A stretch of 64,000 nucleotides of DNA from NCBI RefSeq assembly GCF_016864375.1, contig NZ_CP069356.1, positions 744,001-808,000 of the forward strand, read 5' to 3'. The stretch's first letter is position 1. The number at the start of each line of letters is the position of its first letter. The notes beneath the pieces are model-generated. The model made no database searches, was not told the DNA's origin, and saw only the letters and a list, made by a program, of their open reading frames with translations. Below are positions 42,222-51,100 of the stretch, one piece after another. This stretch comes from Microvirga sp. VF16 (GTDB taxonomy: Bacteria; Pseudomonadota; Alphaproteobacteria; Rhizobiales; Beijerinckiaceae). Made by a program: the position numbers and the translations under genes.

Positions 42222-44693
42222 TTGACAACAGGATATCTCAGTACACACGGCAATCAGATTGTGGATGCGTCGGGCAATGGGGTGAAGATTGCCGGCGTGA
42301 ACTGGTTTGGCCTGGAGTCAAACCGCTATGCCCCGGACGGTCTGCATGCGCGCAACTACAAGGACATGATGCAGCAGATGGCGGATCTGGGCTTCAACAC
42401 CATCCGTCTGCCCTTCTCCGACCAGCTGTTTGAAGCCGGCAGCACGCCCACCGGCATCGACTTCGGCAAGAACCCGGATCTGGCCGGCCTCACCGGGCTT
42501 CAGATCATGGACAGGATCGTCGCCTATGCCGGCCAGATCGGCCTGAAGATCATCCTCGATCACCACCGCTCCAGCGCAGGGGCCGGCGCCAACGCCAACG
42601 GCCTCTGGTACGAGGGCGCTTACACCGAGCAGAAGTGGATCGCCAACTGGACCATGCTGGCCCGGCACTATGCCGGCAATCCGACCGTGATCGGCGCCGA
42701 TCTGCACAATGAACCGCATGGGCCGGCGACCTGGGGCGGCAATGCCGCAACCGACTGGGCCGCGGCGGCCGAGCGGGCCGGCAATGCCGTGCTGGCGGCC
42801 AATCCGAACTGGCTCATCTTCGTCGAAGGCATCGAGGCGTACAACAACCAGTCCTACTGGTGGGGCGGAAACCTCATGGGCGTGAAGGACCGGCCGATTG
42901 AGCTCGATGTCCCCGGACGGCTGGTCTACTCGGCCCACGATTATCCCAACTCGATCTATGCCCAGCCCTGGTTCAACGATCCGGCGTTTCCCGCCAACCT
43001 TCCGTCCAAGTTCGACCAGATGTGGGGCTACATCTACAAGCAGAACATCGCCCCGGTGTATCTCGGCGAGTTCGGCAGCAAGCTGACGGATCCGAAGGAT
43101 CTGGCCTGGCTCGACACGATCACGGCTTATCTCTCGGGTGACTTCGATGCCAATGGCACGAGCGACATCGCCGCGGGCCAACAGGGCGTCCACTGGACCT
43201 GGTGGTCGTGGAACCCGAACTCCGGCGACACCGGCGGCATCCTGCAGGATGACTGGACATCCGTCCATCAGAACAAAGTCTCCGAGCTGCAGCCCATGAT
43301 GTGGTCGAGCGACTTCCCTCTCGTTCTGCTCGGCTCGGGCAATGCCGACCAACTCTATGGTGGAGAGCGAAATAGCATACTCAGCGGCCTACGAGGTGAT
43401 GACATTCTGCAGGGAGGCAAGAGCGACGACACTTTGCAGGGAGGGCCCGGCAGCGATTTCCTTGATGGTGGCGGTGGCTCTGACACAGCAGCTTTCACCG
43501 GGAGGAGGGCCGACTACACGTTCCTGGTTCGCCCCGACGGTAAGATCCAGGTTTCGGACTATCGCCCGCTTGGCGATGGCACTGACATCGTTGTCGATAT
43601 CGAGCAGCTTCAGTTTGCCGATGGCGCAATTCTCCTATCGCCAAACTCGATCATCCTCGCCAATCCTGTTCCTGATCAGGTCATGAATGAGGATCAGGCT
43701 TGGCTCTACCAGGTTCCGGCCAATACGTTCGTAGCCGGCGCCAGCATTTCCTATGCCGCGACCCTTAGTAATGGATCTCCTCTCCCGGGTTGGATCACCT
43801 TCGATGCAGAGACACAAACATTTCAAGCGGAACCGCCGCACAACTATTCGGGCTCGATCGGTTTGACTGTCATAGCATCATCGACCGGAGATACAGCATC
43901 AGTCGATTCGTTCCTCTTGACTGTCGCTCCCGTCGATGATGCTCCTGATAACCTGCTCCTTACGGGCACAAATGCCCTTGAGAACAGTGCACCGGGAACG
44001 GTGATTGGAAATCTATCTGCAACCGACGTTGACAGCACAAGGCTCCACTTTTCGTTACTCAACGATGCAGGTGGGCGGTTCTCGATCAAAGATAACCAGT
44101 TAGTTGTCGTCCACAGGATGAAGCTCGATTATGAACAGGCGACATCATACCATGTCGTGGTTCGTGCGAGTGACGATGCTGGTTTGGTTATCGACAAAGC
44201 CTTCTCTATTAGCATTCAAGACGTGGTACGGGAACGGGTCGTCGGTACTGCAGGATCCGACCTTATCAAAGGAGGCCTCGGAAACGACCGACTCTTCGGC
44301 GCAGGTGGCAACGATAGCCTCTATGGTGGGGCCGGCAACGATGTTCTCAAGGGCAACAAGGGCCGAGACACATTCGTGTTCGATACCAAGCCGGAAAGAA
44401 GCAGGAACGTCGACGAGATTCTGGACTTCAGCGTCAAAGATGACAGGTTCTGGCTCGACAATAAGGTGTTCGCCGCGCTTGGTCCGGGCACTGCTGCCAA
44501 GCCGAGGGAGTTCAAAACTGATATGTTCCTCAAGGGCAAGATCGCACACGATAAGGAAGATCGTATCATCTATGACAACAAGAAGGGTATCCTTTACTAT
44601 GATCCCGACGGCACTGGTTCCAAGTCACAGGTGAAGATCGCCACCGTATCTAAAAACCTCAAGATGAGCCATCATGACTTCTTCGTTATCTGA
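42222..44693 (+). CDS. GH5 cellulase with RTX, cadherin-like and C-terminal secretion modules
   Basis: This 823-residue enzyme starts almost directly with a GH5 domain (about residues 6-358; acid/base Glu164 in NEP, nucleophile Glu283 in GEFGS). A short RTX block (about 365-420), a Calx/cadherin-like pair (about 480-670, with LPGWITFDAETQTFQAEPP) and a final RTX block and secretion domain follow. The GH5 part is nearly identical to that of the 29043 gene. Translation probably starts at TTG 42222, with a TGGAG site; an ATG frame at 42101 is in another register. It should be secreted by a type I system and cut cellulose outside the cell. It ends 42 bp before an IS6 element. Confidence 0.87.
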   Translation: MTTGYLSTHGNQIVDASGNGVKIAGVNWFGLESNRYAPDGLHARNYKDMMQQMADLGFNTIRLPFSDQLFEAGSTPTGIDFGKNPDLAGLTGLQIMDRIVAYAGQIGLKIILDHHRSSAGAGANANGLWYEGAYTEQKWIANWTMLARHYAGNPTVIGADLHNEPHGPATWGGNAATDWAAAAERAGNAVLAANPNWLIFVEGIEAYNNQSYWWGGNLMGVKDRPIELDVPGRLVYSAHDYPNSIYAQPWFNDPAFPANLPSKFDQMWGYIYKQNIAPVYLGEFGSKLTDPKDLAWLDTITAYLSGDFDANGTSDIAAGQQGVHWTWWSWNPNSGDTGGILQDDWTSVHQNKVSELQPMMWSSDFPLVLLGSGNADQLYGGERNSILSGLRGDDILQGGKSDDTLQGGPGSDFLDGGGGSDTAAFTGRRADYTFLVRPDGKIQVSDYRPLGDGTDIVVDIEQLQFADGAILLSPNSIILANPVPDQVMNEDQAWLYQVPANTFVAGASISYAATLSNGSPLPGWITFDAETQTFQAEPPHNYSGSIGLTVIASSTGDTASVDSFLLTVAPVDDAPDNLLLTGTNALENSAPGTVIGNLSATDVDSTRLHFSLLNDAGGRFSIKDNQLVVVHRMKLDYEQATSYHVVVRASDDAGLVIDKAFSISIQDVVRERVVGTAGSDLIKGGLGNDRLFGAGGNDSLYGGAGNDVLKGNKGRDTFVFDTKPERSRNVDEILDFSVKDDRFWLDNKVFAALGPGTAAKPREFKTDMFLKGKIAHDKEDRIIYDNKKGILYYDPDGTGSKSQVKIATVSKNLKMSHHDFFVI
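42249..43293 (+). repeat. 1045-bp direct repeat, copy 2 (GH5 module)
   Basis: This copy is collinear with 30156-31200 at near 98% identity by eye. Both copies lie in the same orientation, 12.1 kb apart, with the whole bcs operon and the RTX gene between them. Confidence 0.9.
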
Positions 44694-44734
44694 TCAGTGT
44701 ACTGAGGCTGACCAGCCTTAGGTGGACCTCAGAG

Positions 44735-45572
44735 GGATCTGTTGCAGCTTTGAAGCGTGCTCAACCTGAGCTACGACAGGAGGGGGCGAGAGGGACTGAC
44801 AGTGAAGCAGAATAATAAGAGTCTGTTCAAGGGTCGGCAGTTCACCTCGGAAATCATCCTGTGGGCGATGCGCTGGTACCTAAAGTTCCCGATCAGCTAT
44901 CGCGACCTGGAACACATGCTCGCCGATCGTGGCGTGCAGGTGGATCACACGACCCTTTTCCGTTGGATTCAAGCCTATGCCTCCGAGCTCGATAAGCGCA
45001 TCCGTCCGCATCTGCGCATGACAAACGGCTCATGGCGCGTGGACGAGACATATATTCGGGTGAAGGGTCAATGGGTTTATCTGTACCGTGCTGTTGATGG
45101 TAGCGGGCAAACCATCGATTTCCTGCTCTCATCCAGGCGGGATGCTGCGGCAGCCCGGCGCTTCTTCCGCAAGGCGCTGAAGCAGCCGCATACGGTCAAT
45201 CCACGCACCATCACGGTCGACAAGAATGCCGCTTACCCGATCGCGACAAAGGCCATGAAACGGAACGGAGAACTGTGGAGGTACGCCAAACTCCGACAGG
45301 TGAAGTTCTTGAACAATATCGTCGAGCAGGATCACCGGCGCATCAAGCGGCTGGTCAGACCGGGGATGGGCTTCAAGAGCTTCATGTCTGCCAGCCGGCC
45401 GATTGCGGGCTATGAGACTATGGCAATGATCCACAAGGGTCAGCTTGTCGGCGCACCCGCCAATGATACGAAGGCCCAGAGTGACTTCATTGCTGCCCTG
45501 TTCAGCGTTGCTGCCTGATCTGAGATCTCGCTAAGCCTTCCATTGGCCTGCATCAGGGTTTGCAACGGAACC
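44735..45572 (+). mobile_element. IS6-family insertion sequence
   Basis: The ends match in inverse orientation: GGATCTGTTGCAGCTTTG on the left and GGTTCCGTTGCAAACCCTG (inverse) on the right, both with the GTTGCA core of IS6/IS26 ends. One transposase gene fills it. The eight flanking bases (CCTCAGAG and GCAGTTCC) do not match, so no target duplication remains; recombination after insertion is likely. Confidence 0.8.
44802..45518 (+). CDS. IS6-family DDE transposase
   Basis: This 238-residue transposase carries the DDE triad in WRVDETYIRVKGQWVYLYRA, TITVDKNAAYP and NNIVEQDHRRIKR. The N-terminal part (SLFKGRQFTSEIILWAMRWY, then SYRDLEHMLADRGVQVDHTT) is standard for IS6. A start at GTG 44802 with an AGAGGG site fits family length best; GTG 44757 would add 15 residues. 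All catalytic residues are present, so it may be active. Confidence 0.88.
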   Translation: MKQNNKSLFKGRQFTSEIILWAMRWYLKFPISYRDLEHMLADRGVQVDHTTLFRWIQAYASELDKRIRPHLRMTNGSWRVDETYIRVKGQWVYLYRAVDGSGQTIDFLLSSRRDAAAARRFFRKALKQPHTVNPRTITVDKNAAYPIATKAMKRNGELWRYAKLRQVKFLNNIVEQDHRRIKRLVRPGMGFKSFMSASRPIAGYETMAMIHKGQLVGAPANDTKAQSDFIAALFSVAA

Positions 45573-45939
45573 GCAGTTCCTGCGTCTCCTGGATGCCGCT
45601 GCCCGAGTAGGAGCGGCACGGTGGACATCTCGTCGAACGGGCCGATCTGGCCCACGATCACCAGCGTGCCGTCCACGTCGAGTAGCGGCTGATGCGCGGT
45701 TGTCCACAGCGTGAAGTTTCCACCATCGGTCGGATTACTACTCAATCGCTTGGCATCTGACCGATGATTTCTTTGCCTGTCCGTCTGATACCCACCGCGT
45801 CCTTGCAGGTTTTCTGATCGGATGGCTCTGAAATCCGATCAGAGATCGTTGCCGCTAAACGCCTTCGCCCAAGCTATCTGGACACCCTAAGGATGCGTCT
45901 ATACGCTCCTCTGGCTTCGCACGCGGGCTCCCGAACCTA
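45573..45939. other. Gap between IS6 and the Wadjet-like operon, with a possible gene fragment
   Basis: The minus strand of 45573-45745 encodes TLWTTAHQPLLDVDGTLVIV and GQIGPFDEMSTVPLLLG, which looks like a real protein start cut by the IS6 end, but I cannot name it. The rest, up to the first operon gene at 45940, should contain the promoter; I see no clear -35/-10 pair or ribosome site. Confidence 0.35.
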
Positions 45940-47445
45940 ATGAACGCACCCGTCACCCACGACCTCTTCTCGTTTTCGGCCACCCGCCGTTCCGAGATGA
46001 CGGACGTGGAGGCGGAGGAGTCGATCCGCCGGGCCCGGCACGCGATGCTCCAGAAGCCCATCAGCCACCTCGACGTGAGCCGGGACAGGTTCAACGCCGA
46101 GGAGGTCGCCCTCTTCGAGACAGTGAACCCGGTCCAAGTCGCACAGGAGTTCCTGTCGATCGTCTGCAACAGCATGCTCATCGACGACGGGATTGAGCAT
46201 GGCCTTGCTGAATATCGCCTCGCCGACTTCATTGCCCGGCTCGACCCCGATGATCGGCTGTCGGAGGCCCAGCGGCGCACCGCCGCCCGGAGGGTCATCG
46301 ATGCCATCCGGAACAAGCAGCAGAATTATGCGAAGTACCGCGAGTTCGTCACGGACCCTAGGACCGGTGCCCGAGAGGAGTTCGTCTTCGAGCTCGTCGT
46401 CAGCGAGCGCCGTGACGAGAGGAGGAACAGCGACACCGTCTATCGGCTGACCGAGCACGGGGCGAAGCTGATCCTCGTGATGTGGTCGTCCCCCGACCAG
46501 ATCGACCTTATGAACCTCCTCATCACGAACTCGATTAACAAGGGGGAGTTCGAAAAGGCCTTGCAGCAGTTGCGGGTCCAGCAGGCAAGGGCGACCAAGA
46601 TCTGGGCGCGCCTGAAGGACATCACCCGCGAGATCGGCCGCCTCCAGTATGACAAGGGCTTCGACGACGAGATCGAACTCCTGATCCAGTCGTCTCATGC
46701 GGAGATCGACGAGTACAAGACGGACGGCGACGCCTACCGGGAAGCGGTGGGACGCGCCTCCGAGAAGGACGATCTGACCGCAGACAACGCCTGGGCGCTC
46801 GGCGCCCTGCGCGACATGCTCGGCACCATGAGGGAGACCCATTCCAAGCTCCGCTCCGAGGTCAACCGCGTCAGCGAGGCGTTCGTGCGGGAACAGGAGA
46901 GGAGGATCGTCACCGCCGGCATCCGCTCGATGGCGCCGGACCTGATCAACGACTTCCTCAAGCCCATCGTCGTCCAGCCGACCGATTTCCTCATTGGTCA
47001 CAACCTCTCCAACCGTCTTGCCGCGGCGATCCTGCCTGGCCAGACCCCGGCCTTCCTCGACCCCTTCGTCCTCTTCGAGCAGACGCCGCTGCGGCCGGAA
47101 GGCGAGGGCGAGGAGAGCGGACCCGAGGACCTCGGCGAGACGGCCATCCTCAGGGGAGACGACAACTACAAGCTCAGAGAGCTGAACCAGTTCTACGAGA
47201 CCATCGTCCAGGCCGTCTTCTCCCGCAGCAAGGGCGTCTCCCTCTCGGAACTCTATGAGGTCGTGAAGAGAGACGATCGCCTGTCGGAGAGGACCAGGAG
47301 GGGACTCATGCACAGTGCCGCGCTTTTCAACCTGGATAAGGGCGATACGCGGGCGGTCAGGAAGGAAGGGACCGGAATGACCATCGACAACGAGTACTTG
47401 CAGGGTGAGGACGTCCGCATCGTTCCCGTGGAGAAGGCTGAATGA
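45940..47445 (+). CDS. JetA-like (MukF/kleisin-type) subunit of a Wadjet-like system
   Basis: This 501-residue protein has a winged-helix-like N-terminal region (about 45-165, with VQVAQEFLSIVCNSMLIDDG and YRLTEHGAKLILVM), a long helical middle (about 175-310) and a C-terminal winged-helix-like part (GVSLSELYEVVKRDDRLSER, about 430-460). That is the layout of MukF and Wadjet JetA kleisins. It is the first gene of a four-gene operon: the next ATG overlaps its stop (ATGA, 47442-47445). In Wadjet the kleisin holds the SMC heads together while DNA is reeled in. The assignment comes mainly from order and partners; the sequence itself is divergent. Confidence 0.7.
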   Translation: MNAPVTHDLFSFSATRRSEMTDVEAEESIRRARHAMLQKPISHLDVSRDRFNAEEVALFETVNPVQVAQEFLSIVCNSMLIDDGIEHGLAEYRLADFIARLDPDDRLSEAQRRTAARRVIDAIRNKQQNYAKYREFVTDPRTGAREEFVFELVVSERRDERRNSDTVYRLTEHGAKLILVMWSSPDQIDLMNLLITNSINKGEFEKALQQLRVQQARATKIWARLKDITREIGRLQYDKGFDDEIELLIQSSHAEIDEYKTDGDAYREAVGRASEKDDLTADNAWALGALRDMLGTMRETHSKLRSEVNRVSEAFVREQERRIVTAGIRSMAPDLINDFLKPIVVQPTDFLIGHNLSNRLAAAILPGQTPAFLDPFVLFEQTPLRPEGEGEESGPEDLGETAILRGDDNYKLRELNQFYETIVQAVFSRSKGVSLSELYEVVKRDDRLSERTRRGLMHSAALFNLDKGDTRAVRKEGTGMTIDNEYLQGEDVRIVPVEKAE

Positions 47446-48182
47446 GCATTGTGGATTTCGGAAGGGACGTCGGGCTGCTGCTGAACCACGGGCTCAGGCG
47501 TGAGGCCAGCTTCTCGCGGGAGGCGAAGGAGGCCTATGGGCGGATCTTCTCCGACCGGGACAAGCAGAAGGCCTTCGAGGAGGTCACCCGCGGGATGGGT
47601 CTCGAGATCATCCCCGGTGCCCTCCGGAACTCGATCTCATTCGTGCCATCGGATGTGACGTCCCCGTTCGCCATGAAGCTCGAGGAGGTCCGACGCCGAA
47701 TGGGCAGCGGCAAGGATGGACAGGTCCGCACCCAGATCCTCGGGTTCGTCCTCATGGCCACAGTGGCCGCCTTCTACCCGACCCGCGAGAGCATCTCCCA
47801 CGGCAGCGTCAACTCGGTCCGCGAGCAGGACGTCTTCGACATGATCTCGAAGCTCGTGGAGTTCGCGAAGCAGGATGCCAGCGGGTCCGAAGCCGACCGT
47901 GTGACTACCCTTGCCTACGAGATCGACGGGATGTCGGACCGGGGAACGACCGACGGCAGGCATACGGCTTACAGGGACTACTACGTCAGGGCCTCCCTCC
48001 GCCTCCTCGTCGACGTGAAGTACGTGCAGGAGCGCAAGGACGACGGCACCGGCGAGACGACCTACGTCGCAACGACCCTGCTCCGGCAGATCGTGTCGAC
48101 CCGCATCAACGGCAGCACGCTCCAAATGTCGGAGATCCTCAACCGCTACTACGATGCCGTCGAAATGAGTTCAGAGGCCTAA
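47442..48182 (+). CDS. JetB-like (MukE/KITE-type) subunit of a Wadjet-like system
   Basis: This 246-residue protein has two alpha-beta winged-helix-like regions (FSREAKEAYGRIFSDRDKQK near residue 27, and DYYVRASLRLLVDVKYVQER near 175) and ends with the helix LQMSEILNRYYDAVE. Size and position match JetB/MukE, the KITE dimer that binds the kleisin linker. It overlaps the JetA-like gene and lies 12 bp before the ATPase. No other domain is visible. Confidence 0.7.
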   Translation: MSIVDFGRDVGLLLNHGLRREASFSREAKEAYGRIFSDRDKQKAFEEVTRGMGLEIIPGALRNSISFVPSDVTSPFAMKLEEVRRRMGSGKDGQVRTQILGFVLMATVAAFYPTRESISHGSVNSVREQDVFDMISKLVEFAKQDASGSEADRVTTLAYEIDGMSDRGTTDGRHTAYRDYYVRASLRLLVDVKYVQERKDDGTGETTYVATTLLRQIVSTRINGSTLQMSEILNRYYDAVEMSSEA

Positions 48183-48194
48183 TCGGGGACCGTC

Positions 48195-51100
48195 ATGTAC
48201 CAGATCTCACGTATTTGCGTCTCGAATTGCGGTCACCGGGATGCCGTCTTCAAGAACAACCTGATCTCGTTCCTGACATTTGAAAGCAACAAAGTTGCCA
48301 GTAGCGTCATGCTCCACGCCCCGAACGGCAACGGCAAGACGACGATCCTGAGCTTCATCCTTCACCTGTTCGTCCCGGCGAAGCCGTGGTTCGTTCAGAC
48401 CCGGCAGAAGAGCAGCCACAAGTTCGCGGACTACGTGGCGGAGAAGAAGCCGACGATCTTCGTCATGGAACTCTGCACGAAGGAACGTGGCCTCATCGAT
48501 GCAGACAGGCCCGCGCTCGTGATCGGCGTGGTCGCCACCAAGTCACCCGACGGCGCCTCGGAAGAGACCTTCTTCATGATCCGTCCCTCGGGTGACTACG
48601 GTTTCGACGACCTTCCGTTCGTCCAGCTTGCCAAGCAGGGCAAGGAACTGGACTGGTCCAACTCCGACGCCTTCACTTGGTTTCGCGAGCTTCGGAACTC
48701 GGCCGTCAGTGCCCGTGTCACGTCCACCCAAAAGGAATGGCAGGAGCTCCTACGGGGCAACGGCCTGTCCCTCGCATCCTTCGAGACGCAGATCGACATG
48801 GCGTCCTCCGAGGGAGGCATCGAGAAGTTCCTCGAGGCCAGCAACCCCACGGAGATGATGGAGCGCCTGCTCTCGGTTATCATCGACGAGAGCCAGGCGA
48901 CCGACACCATCGGCCGGATCAACGAGTACCTTGAGAAGATCCGCGATCTCCCCAAGGAGAGGGCGATCGCTGCCAACACGGGGAAGCTGATCACTGTCGA
49001 GACGACCTTCGCCGGGGCCTACCGGGAGGTCATCGGCATCCGCAAGGGGCTCGTCGACAAGCAGGGGCAGGCGAAGGGCGCCCTCGAGACGGCCGCCACG
49101 CGGATCGCGGTCATGGAGGCGGATCAGCAGCGGGCCGACGAACAGATTGAGGAACTGAAGGCCTCCGACAGATCCCTGAGACGCGATCTCGAAGATGCGA
49201 AGGTCGAGTGGGAGGCTGTCCGCGTCCACGGGAAGCGGAAGATGGTACGCAAGGTCGAGGAGAACCTCGAAGGGGCGAAGACCCGGTTCGCCGAGGTCGG
49301 CTTCCGCATCGAGGCGCTCAAGGCCGCCCCCTCGCAGGCAAAGGCATTGCAACTTAACCATCAATTCGTCACCGCCACCGAGGAGGTGTACAGGCTGGAG
49401 CAAGGCGAGCGGGAGAAACTCGTCCCTCTCAGGACTGCTGGCTCCAACCTCAAGGCCCGCATCGGGATGGAGGTCGAGCAGCTCGATGCCTCCATCGGGC
49501 AGCAGGACGAATCCATCACGGGCCTTGCCTTCTCGATTAAGGAGGCAGACGCCACCCTCGGACGCTTGGGGCGGGAGCTCGCCTCCCTCGAGGCGTCCCT
49601 TGCCGAGCACGGACGCAAGAAGACCGAGATCGCCGGCAGGCTCGCCAAGATTGCCGCCGACGGTATCCTGCCCGACGCACCTGCCGACCTCGACGCGCTC
49701 AGGGACGGACTCAAGGGCCTTGAAGGGGAGGAGGAGCGCCTGAGGGAGGAAGAGCGCAACCTCCACATGAAGAAGTCGGAACTGACGGCCGAGCTGCGTG
49801 AACTCGTGAGCCGGGAAAGTGCCCTGTCCCGCGAGCTGGCCGATGCCAAGCGCCAGTCGGATATCGCCCGTGAGAAGCTGAAGGGCTTCATCGATCAATC
49901 CAATGCAATCAAGCGCGATTATCTCGAAGGTCTATACCCCGGGGCGGATGCCAATCCGTCAGATCCTGACCTGGCGATCAAGATCGATGACGAGATTACA
50001 CACCTGTCCAGGAAGTTGGACGACCTGCGGGACCGTCTTTCGGCTCTCCGGGATCGCATCAGGCTGGCGGAGGAAGGTGGATCCTTCGATGACGATGATG
50101 TCGCGCGGGCGATGGAGCTGTGCAGGAAGGCCGGCGTAACCGACATCTCCACCTACGTCCATTGGGTTTCGGAGAACGTCACGTCGCAAGAAGCCGCCAA
50201 GAACTTTGTGGAGTGCAATCTCGACATCACGCTCGGCTTGCGCGTCCATAACAAAGCCGACCTCCAAAAGATCCGCAAGGCCTTCAACCGGGAGACTTGG
50301 GGCCTGCGCAAACCCGTGGCGGTTTCGGTCGTTCGGGATATCGACAGTCTGAAAGATGAGCTCATCCATGACCAGATCGTCCTGTCGGCGCGCAACGATT
50401 ACGCCTACCACGAGCCTACCCGGCGGGAGCATCTGGAGAAGATGCGCGCAGAAGAGGACCGTCTAAAGGATGACATCTCCAAGCTGGATGAAAGGGAAAC
50501 CCTTCTCCGTGGGGCACGGAACGCCATCTCCGCATTCTCCAAGAAGTTCGGCGCCGAAACGGCAGATACGCTGACCGAGGCCGCCGAGTATGCCGTCTCA
50601 CGTGTCGAAGGCGTCGTCGTTGCCTTAGAGGAAGCCCGCGAGGGCCACGCGAGCAAGTCCGCACAGCTCTTGGAGAAGGGAGAACTGATCGAACGGTGCG
50701 ATGCCTGTGTCACAGAGTTGGTCCATCGTCTCAAAAGGCTTCGGAATGACGAGGCAGCCGTTGCCAGCCGCACGGAGGAACTGGCCGCCATCGACTTCGT
50801 CGGCAAGTCCCGCCGTGCAGACGAGGTGAGGTCGGGGATCGACCACTGCGAACGGACCAAACTGTCCTTCGAGGAAGCGCACCGCCAGCATCTCGAGAAC
50901 CGCGCAAGGCTCAATTCCGAGAAGGTGTCGCTCCAGAACCGACTGAGGAAGGTCGACTTCGAGATGGAGGGTCATGGCGTCACGACCGACCTCACCCGAT
51001 CCGTCGACACCTACCAGGCCGAGTTCGATCGACTGCGGGACGATTACCGCATCACCCAGAGCGCAGACTCCGAGCTCGCGCAGGCGCGGGCGAGAAGGTC

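Noticed and set aside
42101..42433. ATG-started frame just before the second GH5 gene
   Set aside because: It leaves the GH5 frame and reads the repeat out of register; the TTG start at 42222 gives a proper GH5 beginning.
48750..49898. 382-codon minus-strand frame within the SMC ATPase
   Set aside because: It is the antisense shadow of a coiled-coil gene with high GC at third positions.
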